NCBI RefSeq assembly: GCF_002005145.1
Contig: NZ_CP019698.1
Coordinates: forward strand, 930,001-994,000
From: Desulforamulus ferrireducens
GTDB lineage: Bacteria; Bacillota; Desulfotomaculia; Desulfotomaculales; Desulfotomaculaceae
Direction: 5' to 3'
DNA length: 64,000 nt
Both the position numbers and the translations under genes were made by a program. This document shows, one piece after another, positions 33,125 to 42,503 of the stretch. Position 1 is the first letter of the stretch. Each line of letters starts with the position of its first letter. The notes below the pieces were generated by a model. That model was not told where the DNA came from. It saw only the letters and a program-made list of their open reading frames with translations, and ran no database searches.

Positions 33125-33532
33125 TTGGTTAATGAAAGAGTAAGAAACGGTTTCACTTTTATTGAGGTAATGATTAGTATATTAATCCTCGGGATTGTAT
33201 TAATACCCTTAATAGATGTTTTTGCCCGGAGCAATATAAACTCTTTGGATGCTGAAAAATCAACCACCGCACTATATTTGTCCCAGAGCAAGCTGGAGCA
33301 GTTAATTAACACTCCTTTTAGTGATATTAAATCGGTCAATAAACAACCCTACCCTGGTAAAGACAGTTATACTTACTCTGTGACGGTACTGGAGACTGCC
33401 AGCGACAAAGGTTATCAGGTTAAGAACATCACCGTGGTTGTCTATTATCACCTTGGTGGTGTGGAAAAACAGGTATCATTAACAATGGAGAAAACGAACC
33501 GAGATGTTAAGGCAGATCAACAAGTACAATAA
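33125..33532 (+). CDS. Minor prepilin, PilV/GspI-like
   Basis: 135 residues from TTG 33125, with GAGGGGAGA upstream. Leader and helix RNG|FTFIEVMISILILGIVLIPLID; a short beta-rich C-terminal part follows. The last 29 bases overlap the next gene. Confidence 0.78.
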   Translation: MVNERVRNGFTFIEVMISILILGIVLIPLIDVFARSNINSLDAEKSTTALYLSQSKLEQLINTPFSDIKSVNKQPYPGKDSYTYSVTVLETASDKGYQVKNITVVVYYHLGGVEKQVSLTMEKTNRDVKADQQVQ

Positions 33533-34079
33533 AAACTTAAGCCAAGGTTTTACCCTGGTGGAAGTTATGATTTCCATGGTAATTTTACTGGTTATCTTGT
33601 CGGCTGTTTTGCTAGTCTATGAACAGAGCGTCCGTACCTTTCGGCAAAACGACATAAGAAGCGAAGTGGTAGATAATTTAAGAATAAGTATGGACCGTAT
33701 GACCAGAGAGTTAATGACCTGTAAAGAACTTAAGCTTGCTCAAAACGGCCGATTGGAGTTTGTTACCACCCATTCCAACGGTAATCCTATGTTAGTCAGC
33801 TATTACCTGCTTCCCACCCAAAGTGAGCTCACCGATGAAACTACCAATGAGTTGGTTCGTAGAGTTAATACTAACCCCCCTAACCCCATAAGTCTGTTTA
33901 TCAAGAAAATGCAAGTGGAGCGAATAGATACGCCCATCCCTTATACCAATGCACCAGGTGGAATTTGGTATGTTACCAGTGTACGAATAACCCTCACAGG
34001 TGGCTCAAAATATTTAACCAAGGATATTGTAATAAGCACAGAAGTGTCTATTCCCTCCTTACGAGATGTTCGGTATTAA
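33504..34079 (+). CDS. Minor prepilin, PilW/GspJ-like
   Basis: 191 residues. Leader and helix SQG|FTLVEVMISMVILLVILSAVLLV, then RISMDRMTRELMTCKEL, the helix region common to PilW/GspJ, and a beta domain. Position between PilV-like and PilX-like genes supports the call. Confidence 0.78.
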   Translation: MLRQINKYNKNLSQGFTLVEVMISMVILLVILSAVLLVYEQSVRTFRQNDIRSEVVDNLRISMDRMTRELMTCKELKLAQNGRLEFVTTHSNGNPMLVSYYLLPTQSELTDETTNELVRRVNTNPPNPISLFIKKMQVERIDTPIPYTNAPGGIWYVTSVRITLTGGSKYLTKDIVISTEVSIPSLRDVRY

Positions 34080-34090
34080 GAGGTTTGCCT

Positions 34091-35842
34091 ATGCTAATCA
34101 TTAAAAACCAGCAAGGATATGCCATGTTGTTGCTGATGGTGGTCATCTCCTTCACGGTGTTGCTGGGTAGCGCTGCCCTTTCCATTGCCACCGAAAATAA
34201 AAAAGCAGATGTGCTGGGGCAACAGCAGCTGCAATGCTACTATGTTGCGGCAAGTGGCTTGGAGCACGCCTTGGCCCGGGCAACTACCGAACTGAATACC
34301 GCCCAGGACAAGCTCTATGGTATGAGTTCGGGTACCCCCTTGAACGATTATGCCTTGGGCGCTGTGGCCGGTGGGATCTATAGGGTTTCTGTGGAGAGAA
34401 TAGGTAGCAGGGAATACAAATTTAAATCTGTAGGGACTTTGGGAAACAACTCCAAATATTTGGAAGCGGTAATTCAACTAAATAATGACATGGATTTTAG
34501 CCGGGGTATTTGGGTAGGCGGAAATCTTATGAACAGTGACAATTTATGGGAGCAATTAATTACCATAAATTCTGATGTAACAGTAAAGGGTTATACCAAC
34601 CTCAGTGGGATTATTATCAACGGTAATCTACACTCAGATAGTTTTGTAAGATTACGGGGGGTTAAGGTCAAGGGAACTTTAACTTCGGCTACCAGTTATG
34701 TTGATGTTGATAACGGGTTATTAGTTGATAGGGATTCCGGTGATATCATAGCGGCCGGTGATGTAACAATGAAGGGAAGCTCTGGCAATATAATTAGTGG
34801 GGGATTGGTTACTGTGGGGAAAGACTCACCGGGTAATCAGTCCAGTGCCGGGCATATTACCAGTAAAAACGGAGCAGTCATTAATAATTCTAATGTGAAA
34901 AACATTAGTACAGAGGGAAATATTACTGTTTTGTCATCCACTGTGGGGGAAATTCTAACCAACGGTACAGCTAACATTCAAAGAAGCAATACCTCCACCA
35001 TAAGTGCTAGGGCCGGCATTAGCATAACAGGTATTAGCAACATCAACGGCAACTTGTATTCAGCAGAGGACATTAGTGCCCATACAACCACGGTTCAACA
35101 AAACGTGTTAGGCAATAGTGTTTTTCTGGATGACACCGAGGTAAAAGGGTACGTTTTTGCCAAATCGGGATTGGTGCAAAAGGATAATGGGGCTGTGGTT
35201 AGGGGGATACTACCACCCGATTTAACTTACCAGTACGAGGACTATTTTATCTATGAAAATCAAAACAGAAATATTTCACCGCAGGTTCCTTCCTTTATTA
35301 ACAATTTTGAGTGGTATCGTCAACACACTCCGGAGGAGCAGATTATACGTCTTAAACCCGGTGACTGGGAAATAGAAATCAATGATGACCCTGCCAATGA
35401 TAAGTATAATCTTTCTAACATGAGTGGTGTCTATATCATTGAATCAGACTACCACAGGCCCACAGTACATATCAGTGGTCGCTATCGGGGTAATTTAGTT
35501 ATTGTTGTTGATGGGGATATCTATGTACAAGGTGATTTACAGCCAGAAAGCAGTACGGACAGTATTGCTCTAATAGCCAATGGAGATGTGGTTTTAGGTA
35601 ATGTTGGGAATCTACTTAACCCCTATAATATTCGGGCCTTGATTTATGCCAATAATAATATGTCTATTTACGGGGCTAAGATTACGGGGGCTTTGATTGT
35701 CAATGGAGATTTAAATATTTTGGCTCTCCACATCTTTAATTATCATACGGATCTTGTTAATTTACCTTTTTTCAATAAAACTAAGCCTCCCTTTACAGTA
35801 ATTCGCAAAGAAAAATACGCGGTCATGAGAGAGGAATCGTAA
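34091..35842 (+). CDS. PilX-like pilus protein with a long beta-helix repeat region
   Basis: 583 residues from ATG 34091 (AAGAGG upstream). The N-terminus QQGYAMLLLMVVISFTVLLG is a PilX-type transmembrane start without a clear prepilin cleavage motif. From about residue 150 to 400 the sequence is a long row of short G/N/S/T-rich strands (VTVKGYTNLSGIIINGNLHS, VTMKGSSGNIISGGLVTVG, ISAHTTTVQQNVLGNSVFLD), as in bactofilin-like or polymer-forming beta-helices; a second such region lies near the C-terminus (GNLVIVVDGDIYVQGDLQ). Probably an exported component associated with the pilus or its tip. Specific function unknown. Confidence 0.7.
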   Translation: MLIIKNQQGYAMLLLMVVISFTVLLGSAALSIATENKKADVLGQQQLQCYYVAASGLEHALARATTELNTAQDKLYGMSSGTPLNDYALGAVAGGIYRVSVERIGSREYKFKSVGTLGNNSKYLEAVIQLNNDMDFSRGIWVGGNLMNSDNLWEQLITINSDVTVKGYTNLSGIIINGNLHSDSFVRLRGVKVKGTLTSATSYVDVDNGLLVDRDSGDIIAAGDVTMKGSSGNIISGGLVTVGKDSPGNQSSAGHITSKNGAVINNSNVKNISTEGNITVLSSTVGEILTNGTANIQRSNTSTISARAGISITGISNINGNLYSAEDISAHTTTVQQNVLGNSVFLDDTEVKGYVFAKSGLVQKDNGAVVRGILPPDLTYQYEDYFIYENQNRNISPQVPSFINNFEWYRQHTPEEQIIRLKPGDWEIEINDDPANDKYNLSNMSGVYIIESDYHRPTVHISGRYRGNLVIVVDGDIYVQGDLQPESSTDSIALIANGDVVLGNVGNLLNPYNIRALIYANNNMSIYGAKITGALIVNGDLNILALHIFNYHTDLVNLPFFNKTKPPFTVIRKEKYAVMREES

Positions 35843-35843
35843 G

Positions 35844-36971
35844 GTGAAAGTAAGATTAATGAGCCTAATCAACCATAGAGACAAGCCAAGGTTCGGTGGA
35901 GTTTCTTCATTAATTAGCTCATTAACTAAGAAAAAATGTGCCCTGGGTATAGATATTGGCACTCGTTTTATTAAAGTTGTGCAAATCAGCTGCTCTGGAA
36001 AAGGAACACAGGTGGATTATTATGGCAGCATTAGCACTCCCCCGGAATTGGCAACTAATTCTTTTCAGGAAGAAATGTTGGCTGCTGAGTTAGAAAAAAT
36101 TCTGGGGGAAATATCCAGCAAGAAATGCCCCATCAATATTACCCTTGGGGGCAACAGGATTATTACCAGACATATTCGCATGCCGCAAATGCCGGCTAAA
36201 GAACTGGAAAAGTCTATCAAATGGGAAGTTGAAAAATATTTGCCCATGCCGGTGGACGAACTGGTGCTTGATTATGTTAACCTAGGAACCCTAAGTTCGG
36301 ATGGTCAAAAACAACAGCATATCCTAGTAGCAGCCATCTACCGCGAGACTGTTAAAAAATATTATCAAGCCTTTTCTTTAGCCAAATTACAAATTAGTTC
36401 TGTTGATTTGTCTGCCTTTGCCCTCTGGCGGGTTTTTGTAGGTATCAATAAGGACTTTCCCAAAGATGTCTCAGCCATACTGGACATAGGCTATAGCAAC
36501 AGTCAGTTGATTGTGGTTAATGATCGTAAAATTTCTTTTACCAGGTTGCTTCCTGTGGGTGCCCGGACTATTTTGGACTCCTTAGCCCGAAACCTGCACT
36601 TAGAACATGCCACACAAGCACTGGAAACAGGGGATGGATGGTCTGCGGAGCTGGAACGGGAGGTGGCTGTTAGCAAAGATGCTAGCCTTGCGCAACAGCA
36701 ATTTTGGGCTAGTGGAATTAGTGATTTTTGCCGGGAAGTCCGCAGGTCATTGGAGTTCTATCAGAATCAGGAAAAGGTTCAGGTGACCGGTATTGTTATT
36801 ACCGGTGGTAGCGCTAACTTAGCTGGTATTGATGCCCTTTTGGCGGCAGAGTTAAATCTGCCCGTTAGGGTAGGCTCTGTTGATATTACTATCAAGGACA
36901 GGCCTGATCAAACCATAGCCCCCTCCTATGCTGTAGCTCTGGGTTTGGCCCTGCGAGAGGTGGTGGACTAA
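35844..36971 (+). CDS. pilM: Pilus assembly protein PilM
   Basis: 375 residues from GTG 35844. Actin-like ATPase fold: LGIDIGTRFIKVVQI (phosphate 1), IRMPQMPAKELEKSIKWEVE and YLPMPVDELVLDY (PilM signature), AILDIGYSNSQLIVV (phosphate 2), GIVITGGSANLAGID (adenosine). Cytoplasmic partner of PilN. The N-terminal 30 residues are longer than usual. Confidence 0.92.
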   Translation: MKVRLMSLINHRDKPRFGGVSSLISSLTKKKCALGIDIGTRFIKVVQISCSGKGTQVDYYGSISTPPELATNSFQEEMLAAELEKILGEISSKKCPINITLGGNRIITRHIRMPQMPAKELEKSIKWEVEKYLPMPVDELVLDYVNLGTLSSDGQKQQHILVAAIYRETVKKYYQAFSLAKLQISSVDLSAFALWRVFVGINKDFPKDVSAILDIGYSNSQLIVVNDRKISFTRLLPVGARTILDSLARNLHLEHATQALETGDGWSAELEREVAVSKDASLAQQQFWASGISDFCREVRRSLEFYQNQEKVQVTGIVITGGSANLAGIDALLAAELNLPVRVGSVDITIKDRPDQTIAPSYAVALGLALREVVD

Positions 36972-37649
36972 ATGTACAAGGTCAATCTATTACCACCGGA
37001 GTTGATGGGCTGGCAGAAAAAGGTGGACAAGCGACAACTGATTATCATAACCCTAGGTTGCCTGTTGTCTGGCCTAATCATACTAATTTATGGAAAGTTT
37101 TTATACGATACCTACCACCTGAGAGAGCAAATACAAACTATGGAGAGAGAACTAACCCAGTACCAGACAGAAGTTGCCAATGCTAAGAAGCTGGCAGCCC
37201 AAAGGGCTGAGCATGAAAAGGCTATCGAGGAATTGCAAAAGATAATTAAGCTCAAAAGGGTATGGGGTTCTACTTTGGATGATATTAACCTTAATATGCC
37301 GGTGGATGTATGGCTGACCAGTTTGCAAATTGTGCATGATAAAACCAAACTACCCCCTAATGCTGAGACTCCGCAAGCAGCAACGGATGAGGCAGGGGAA
37401 GATGCCCCGCCGGTTACTGAAAGTGACGAACAAACCATCATACCAAACTCACCCAATGTCATAATCATTGAGGGGAAATCCGGAACCACACCCTCCATTG
37501 GAGTGTTCCAAAAAAAGTTAAATGAGCTCAAATATTTTTCCTCTGTGCAATTAGAAAGTATGGAAGTGAGCAACGAAGACGGTACATTTAAGTTTATCAT
37601 TAATGCGGTTCTGAAAGAGAGTGACACTAATGCTGCAGAATCTGAGTAA
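36972..37649 (+). CDS. pilN: Pilus assembly protein PilN
   Basis: 225 residues. The N-terminal VNLLPPEL motif binds PilM; one membrane helix (LIIITLGCLLSGLIILIYG); then a coiled coil (QIQTMERELTQYQTEVANAK) and a ferredoxin-like C-terminal domain with a proline/acidic insertion around residues 130-160. Starts directly after the pilM stop. Confidence 0.9.
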   Translation: MYKVNLLPPELMGWQKKVDKRQLIIITLGCLLSGLIILIYGKFLYDTYHLREQIQTMERELTQYQTEVANAKKLAAQRAEHEKAIEELQKIIKLKRVWGSTLDDINLNMPVDVWLTSLQIVHDKTKLPPNAETPQAATDEAGEDAPPVTESDEQTIIPNSPNVIIIEGKSGTTPSIGVFQKKLNELKYFSSVQLESMEVSNEDGTFKFIINAVLKESDTNAAESE

Positions 37650-38439
37650 AAGGGAAAAAATAATGCTCTCAGTATTAGTGGTTGTTGTGCTGGTATTTGT
37701 CTTTGTTCAGTGTATTTTAACTCCCCAACTGGTGGCCTTTGAGGAAATGAGAATAACATATCAAGAACAAACACAGCAGTTGCAACAAGCCAAGGGCCTG
37801 GCAAAAGAGACCAATCAAAACGAACTGCTCCATGAATCCGCAAGGAAATTAAAGCAATTGGCAGGTCAGTTTCAAGCAGAGGTTTCTGATGGGTCAGGTC
37901 TGGTAAAATTAGCTATTGAGTCACTTAATGAAAACATTGAATTGATTGGCTTTCAACCTTTACCTAAGCAGGATAAAACCTATTACTACGAAGTACCTTT
38001 CCGTATGGTTTTGCGGGGTAATTTTGTAGATGTACTGAATTACTTTAAAAATCTGGAACAGCAGAAGATACTGCCGAACCCTGTTGAGATTAGAGAATTA
38101 AAGATTACCCAGCCAAAACTGCAAGAGCGGGAAAAACAAAATGACATCGAAGGTATGGGTCTAGTTAATATAGAGGCTAAGCCCAATTTAGCCAGCGGGA
38201 TGGTGGAAGCAAGTTTTGTCTTAATGACTTATGCAAGCCATGATCCACAATCCCTTTTGGCACTGGAGGAGATTAGCAAGTGGGTAGTGGGAAGGGAAAA
38301 TCCTTTTCGCCACCCCGGCAAAGTTTCACCCTATCCTGGCGTGAAACCGGCAGAAGAAACAGTGCTGTTCCCAAGTCTATTTCACATGAAGGAAACAGCA
38401 ACTCACTTTATCTTCCCGAAAGCGTTGAGTTTTAGATAA
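37630..38439 (+). CDS. pilO: Pilus assembly protein PilO
   Basis: 269 residues from ATG 37630, overlapping pilN by 20 bases. Membrane helix MLSVLVVVVLVFVFVQCIL after a short basic start, a coiled coil (YQEQTQQLQQAKGLAKE), then the PilO-type domain (VPFRMVLRGNFVDVLNYFKNLEQ). Forms the PilMNO alignment complex with PilN. The last gene of the pilus run; a terminator follows. Confidence 0.88.
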   Translation: MLQNLSKREKIMLSVLVVVVLVFVFVQCILTPQLVAFEEMRITYQEQTQQLQQAKGLAKETNQNELLHESARKLKQLAGQFQAEVSDGSGLVKLAIESLNENIELIGFQPLPKQDKTYYYEVPFRMVLRGNFVDVLNYFKNLEQQKILPNPVEIRELKITQPKLQEREKQNDIEGMGLVNIEAKPNLASGMVEASFVLMTYASHDPQSLLALEEISKWVVGRENPFRHPGKVSPYPGVKPAEETVLFPSLFHMKETATHFIFPKALSFR

Positions 38440-38445
38440 GAAGAC

Positions 38446-38480
38446 AACCCACGGATAGTAACTTCCGGGGGTTTTCTTTT
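38446..38480 (+). terminator. Terminator of the pilus operon
   Basis: AACCCACGGA pairs with TCCGGGGGTT, followed by TTCTTTT. Confidence 0.75.
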
Positions 38481-38582
38481 GGTTGCTGGTGGAATATTGG
38501 CATAAATAAAGATAGATAAGTAGACAATAGAATGGTAAAAGGCTAAACTATTACCAGGATTTTCAGGTAGGAGGTAACCACT

Positions 38583-40016
38583 TTGCTAGATAAACAAATC
38601 CTTAAAGAAGTATTAGACATGGCCCTGGGAAACGGCGGCGATTTTGCTGATGTTTTTGTAGAGAATAAAAGAGTAACCGGTATTGGTATGGAAGCAGGAC
38701 GCATTGAAAGGGTGAATTCGGGATTAGATGTAGGTGCCGGTATAAGGGTTATTTCCGGAGATGCCACGGCCTATGCCTATACCAACGATATTAGTAAAGA
38801 TGGTTTACTGGAAGCTGCCCAAATTGCCAGCCACGCTGCTAAGGGCGGCAAGAAGGATTTTAACATTGACCTGACAACTGTAAAACCGCTGGTTGATTTT
38901 ACGTTTGAAAAACGCCCGGAGGATATTAAAACTGAGGAAAAGGTGGCAGTTGTTAAGTCGGCAGAAAAGGCTGCCCGGTCGGTGGATAAAGAAAAAATAA
39001 AACAGGTTATTGTGGGGTATGGAGATACCGTACAAAAGGTAGTCCTGGCCAATAGCAACGGGGTTTTTATGGAAGATGAAAGAATACGTACCCGTTTGGT
39101 GGTTAATGCGGTGGCATCAGATGGTGATACCATTCAAACTGGTTATGAAGCTGTGGGCAGTCTTTGTGGTTTTGAACTATTTTCCAGGATAGAACCAGAG
39201 GCTGTGGCCAAACAGGCTGCCACCAGGGCGGTGCAAATGCTATCAGCCAAACCAGCCCCGGTGGGTAAAATGCCGGTGGTTATGGCCGGAGAAGCAGGGG
39301 GCACCATGGTTCACGAAGCCTGTGGACATGGTTTAGAAGCTGATCTTACCCAACGGAACCTTTCTGTATATGCGAATAAGAAGGGCCAACTGGTTGCTTC
39401 TGAGCTTGTCACTGTGGTGGATGATGCAACCCTAGAAGATAAATATGGCTCCTATCGCTTTGATGATGAGGGAGTACCTTCGCGTAAGGTAACTATGATC
39501 AAAGACGGCGTCTTAACTGATTACCTGTACGACTATCTCACTGCCACCAGGGAAAAGAGAGAATCCAATGGTCATGGTCGGCGGGAATCCTATCAGCATA
39601 AGCCCCTACCAAGAATGGCAAACACCATGATTGCTCCGGGCAAGACTGACCCGGAAAAGATTATTAAAGAAACTAAAAATGGTTTGCTAGTACAGAAAAT
39701 GGGCGGTGGTCAAGTAAATACCACCACCGGAGACTTTGTTTTTGATGTAGCCGAAGGCTACTTAATCAAGGATGGAGAAATCGGCTCCATGGTACGGGGG
39801 GCAACCCTGACAGGAAATGGACCGGAAGTATTAAAAATTGTGGATCTGGTGGGGTCCGATCTGGGGTTCACAATTGGTACCTGCGGCAAGGATGGCCAAG
39901 GGGCACCGGTTTCTGACGCTCAACCAACCATACGTATACCAGAAATCGTGGTGGGTGGTACCGCACATGGGGAAGATGATAACAACCCTAACATAAAAAG
40001 GATTAAAAGACTATAG
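38583..40016 (+). CDS. tldD: Metalloprotease TldD
   Basis: 477 residues. The zinc motif HEACGHGLEAD (HExxxH type of the PmbA/TldD family) lies near residue 240, with the downstream TTTGDFVFDVAEGYLIKDG block. TldD is the catalytic half of the TldD-TldE protease, which trims unfolded or modified peptides such as microcins and may degrade antitoxins. tldE follows 0.6 kb downstream, with a small gene between. Confidence 0.92.
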   Translation: MLDKQILKEVLDMALGNGGDFADVFVENKRVTGIGMEAGRIERVNSGLDVGAGIRVISGDATAYAYTNDISKDGLLEAAQIASHAAKGGKKDFNIDLTTVKPLVDFTFEKRPEDIKTEEKVAVVKSAEKAARSVDKEKIKQVIVGYGDTVQKVVLANSNGVFMEDERIRTRLVVNAVASDGDTIQTGYEAVGSLCGFELFSRIEPEAVAKQAATRAVQMLSAKPAPVGKMPVVMAGEAGGTMVHEACGHGLEADLTQRNLSVYANKKGQLVASELVTVVDDATLEDKYGSYRFDDEGVPSRKVTMIKDGVLTDYLYDYLTATREKRESNGHGRRESYQHKPLPRMANTMIAPGKTDPEKIIKETKNGLLVQKMGGGQVNTTTGDFVFDVAEGYLIKDGEIGSMVRGATLTGNGPEVLKIVDLVGSDLGFTIGTCGKDGQGAPVSDAQPTIRIPEIVVGGTAHGEDDNNPNIKRIKRL

Positions 40017-40032
40017 CTTGCAAGGTTGCAAA

Positions 40033-40076
40033 GGGAGGTGTTGCAAAACTACTGTAATGCGACACTTCCTTTTTTG
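40033..40076 (+). terminator. tldD terminator
   Basis: GGAGGTGTTGCA pairs with TGCGACACTTCC, then TTTTTT. Confidence 0.8.
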
Positions 40077-40094
40077 TGAAAAACTAACAATAAA

Positions 40095-40170
40095 CAGGTA
40101 GACTGGCTATTCTATAAGCGCATGGGAGCTTTCGGATGCGTTGCTTAGCCTGAACGGGACCAGAAAGGAA
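40095..40170 (+). repeat. 76-bp dispersed repeat, copy A
   Basis: 67 of 76 bases match copy B at 48106-48181, with no gaps. The shared core is TTCGGATGCGTTGCTTAGC, in which TTCGG pairs with the following CTGAA. Non-coding; it sits between the tldD terminator and the YabG-like gene. No further feature is seen in 40171-40280. Confidence 0.75.
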
Positions 40171-40296
40171 AGCCTTTTCTATTTGCTCAAAAGTGTCCAG
40201 ACACACCTTGTTACCGCCCATCATATGTTATGGTAAGAATGACGCAAGGAGAGTGCCTATATGGGTTAGATTAGATGGTCTAGGGGGTAATGGGTG

Positions 40297-40506
40297 GTGA
40301 AAATAGGAGATATTGTAACCCGAAAGATTTATGGCGAAGATATGCAATTTTGTGTTTTGGGTTTTTATACAAATCAACGAACCGGGGAAAAGGTGGCCAT
40401 TTTAGCACTTTTAGATCCGAACCTAATAGTAGAGGCTTCGGTACAGGAACTAAACCCTGTATCGGCCAGAAAACTGTTTGCCTTAACGCAAAACTTTGTT
40501 CACTAA
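40297..40506 (+). CDS. Small protein resembling the N-terminal domain of sporulation protease YabG
   Basis: 69 residues from GTG 40297 (GTG 40294 also possible), with TAGGGGG upstream. KIGDIVTRKIYGEDMQFCVLG and a following beta-strand pattern match the first 60 residues of YabG, a spore-coat protease, but the protease part is absent. It may be a stand-alone SH3/KOW-like binding domain. Followed at once by a strong terminator. Confidence 0.55.
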   Translation: MKIGDIVTRKIYGEDMQFCVLGFYTNQRTGEKVAILALLDPNLIVEASVQELNPVSARKLFALTQNFVH

Positions 40507-40532
40507 CCGTCCTGCAGGGCGGTTTTGCTTTT
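40506..40532 (+). terminator. Terminator of the YabG-like gene
   Basis: ACCGTCCTGCAGGGCGGT is a compact hairpin followed by TTTTGCTTTT; it begins at the stop codon. Confidence 0.85.
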
Positions 40533-40609
40533 CTTGGTTATCTGTCACGGAAGGAATATTTTGACTGTTAGAGAACAATACTTAAGATGTGAGAAAGGAG
40601 TGTCACTAT

Positions 40610-41953
40610 TTGACTAAACAATATATGCAGATTGCTAAGGATGCTGTACAAAAAGCCACCCGCAGTGGTGCAGCCTTGGCGGAGGCTTACTTATTAAGTA
40701 GTAAAGATTTGTCTATCGAAGTTCGTGACGGTGAAGTGGAAACCATGAAACTGGCCGAGGACCGGGGATTGGGCCTCAGGGTTATTACCGCTGGACGAGT
40801 GGGGTTCGCCTTTACCACTGAGTTCAGTGCCAGTGGTATTGAGCAGGTGGTGCAGCAGGCCCTGGCCAATGGGTCGAACACAGAGCCCGATGAGTATTAT
40901 AAATTACCCCAGGTAACAGAGGCATACCCTCAGTTAGATCTCTACGATCCGGCTATCCGGGCAGCCACAGTTGAACATAAAATTAAAATGGCCGTGGAGA
41001 TGGAAAGTAAAGCCAAGGCCTACGATAAAAGGGTAAAAATTATCGAGAGCTCCATTTACCAGGATGCCGAAATGGAAGTAAGCATTGTCAATTCTCAGGG
41101 GCTGCAGGCCCATTATCAGGGAGCCTATGGCGGACTTTATTGTGCCCTGGTGGCCGAAGAAGGAGCAGACAGCCAAACGGGCTTTGCCATGAAGTACGGT
41201 CTAAAGTTTGCTGAACTGGACCCGGTGGCCATTGGCCAAAGGGCAGCCCAGCGGGCGGTACGCATGTTGGGAGCAAAACCGGTTAAATCCCAACGGGTAC
41301 CGGTGGTGTTAGATCCCTATATTGCCACTAATTTCTTAGGGCTGCTTGCCCCTGCCCTGTCCGGTGAGGCAGTGCAAAAGGGTCGCTCTTTGTTTGCCGG
41401 GAAAGTGGGGCAAAGGGTGGCCAGCCAGCTTATCACCATCGTAGATGATGGACGATTGGCCGGGGGAATTGCCTCAGCGCCCTTTGACGGGGAGGGTGTA
41501 CCCACCTCTGAGACGGTGCTCATCGATGCCGGTCAGTTAAAGGGCTTTCTTTACAATACCTATACCGCGGCCAAGGAGGGGGTTGCTTCCACCGGCAATG
41601 GTGTGAGGAGCTCCTTTAAGAGCACACCGGAGGTAGGAACCACCAATTTCTTTATCCGGCCCGGCCAGGTGACCCAGGAACAAATAATTAAAGAAGTCAA
41701 AAATGGCCTGTATGTCACCGAAGTGATGGGTATGCACACAGCCAACCCCATTTCCGGGGATTTTTCCGTAGGTGCAGCAGGTATCTGGATAGAGAACGGT
41801 CAATTGACCAAACCGGTGCGGGGGGTAGCCCTTGCCGGTAATATTATGGAGTTACTGAGTGCTGTGGATGCTGTGGGTGAGGACCTGGAATTCTTTGGTG
41901 GCAAAGGGGCGCCCACTGTTAGGGTGGCTTCCATGTCCCTCAGCGGCAGCTAG
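40610..41953 (+). CDS. tldE: TldE/PmbA, partner of TldD
   Basis: 447 residues from TTG 40610, with AAAGGAGTG upstream. PmbA/TldD fold without the HExxxH motif; conserved blocks SIEVRDGEVETMKLAEDRGLG, FDGEGVPTSETVLIDAGQLK and NPISGDFSVGAAGIWIENGQ are typical of TldE. It completes the heterodimeric protease with TldD. Confidence 0.9.
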   Translation: MTKQYMQIAKDAVQKATRSGAALAEAYLLSSKDLSIEVRDGEVETMKLAEDRGLGLRVITAGRVGFAFTTEFSASGIEQVVQQALANGSNTEPDEYYKLPQVTEAYPQLDLYDPAIRAATVEHKIKMAVEMESKAKAYDKRVKIIESSIYQDAEMEVSIVNSQGLQAHYQGAYGGLYCALVAEEGADSQTGFAMKYGLKFAELDPVAIGQRAAQRAVRMLGAKPVKSQRVPVVLDPYIATNFLGLLAPALSGEAVQKGRSLFAGKVGQRVASQLITIVDDGRLAGGIASAPFDGEGVPTSETVLIDAGQLKGFLYNTYTAAKEGVASTGNGVRSSFKSTPEVGTTNFFIRPGQVTQEQIIKEVKNGLYVTEVMGMHTANPISGDFSVGAAGIWIENGQLTKPVRGVALAGNIMELLSAVDAVGEDLEFFGGKGAPTVRVASMSLSGS

Positions 41954-42057
41954 CTTTTCTTTGCCAACCTTGCCTTGGGAATCTCGAAAATGCCCTTCCC
42001 AAGTTGGTACAAAATATGGTAAAATGTGCACTGGTAACGCAGAAAAGAGGACTTAAA

Positions 42058-42501
42058 ATGAAATTTTTAATTCTCCACGGCCCCAATTTGAATTTACTGG
42101 GACAACGGGAACCAGGTGTCTATGGTTCCGCAACACTGGAAGAAATAAATGGCTACATACAGTCCTTGGCCGAGGAATTAGCAGTCCAAGTGGAATTCTT
42201 TCAATCCAACCATGAGGGTGCCTTAATCGATAAGCTTCATGCCACCCTTGGTGTGGTGGACGCAGTGGTGTTTAATCCCGGAGCCTATACCCATTACAGT
42301 ATTGCCCTGCGGGATGCGGTGGCTTCCCTACCAATTCCAGTTATCGAAGTGCATTTATCCAACATTCACGCTAGGGAAGATTTTCGCCATCAATCTGTGA
42401 TAGCTCCGGTGGCCGCCGGCCAAATTGTCGGTTTTGGCCCGGCAAGTTATCTGCTTGGCTTAAGGGCGGCAGTAAGCCTGGTCCAATCCGGGAGGAAATA
42501 G
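42058..42501 (+). CDS. aroQ: Type II 3-dehydroquinate dehydratase
   Basis: 147 residues from ATG 42058 (AGAGGACTT upstream). LILHGPNLNLLGQREPGVYG holds the catalytic loop tyrosine and arginine; NPGAYTHYSIALRDA and EVHLSNIHAREDFRHQS are signatures of the dodecameric type II enzyme. Third step of the shikimate path; it supplies the step missing from the aroE-C-K-B block 15 kb upstream. Confidence 0.95.
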   Translation: MKFLILHGPNLNLLGQREPGVYGSATLEEINGYIQSLAEELAVQVEFFQSNHEGALIDKLHATLGVVDAVVFNPGAYTHYSIALRDAVASLPIPVIEVHLSNIHAREDFRHQSVIAPVAAGQIVGFGPASYLLGLRAAVSLVQSGRK

Positions 42502-42503
42502 CT

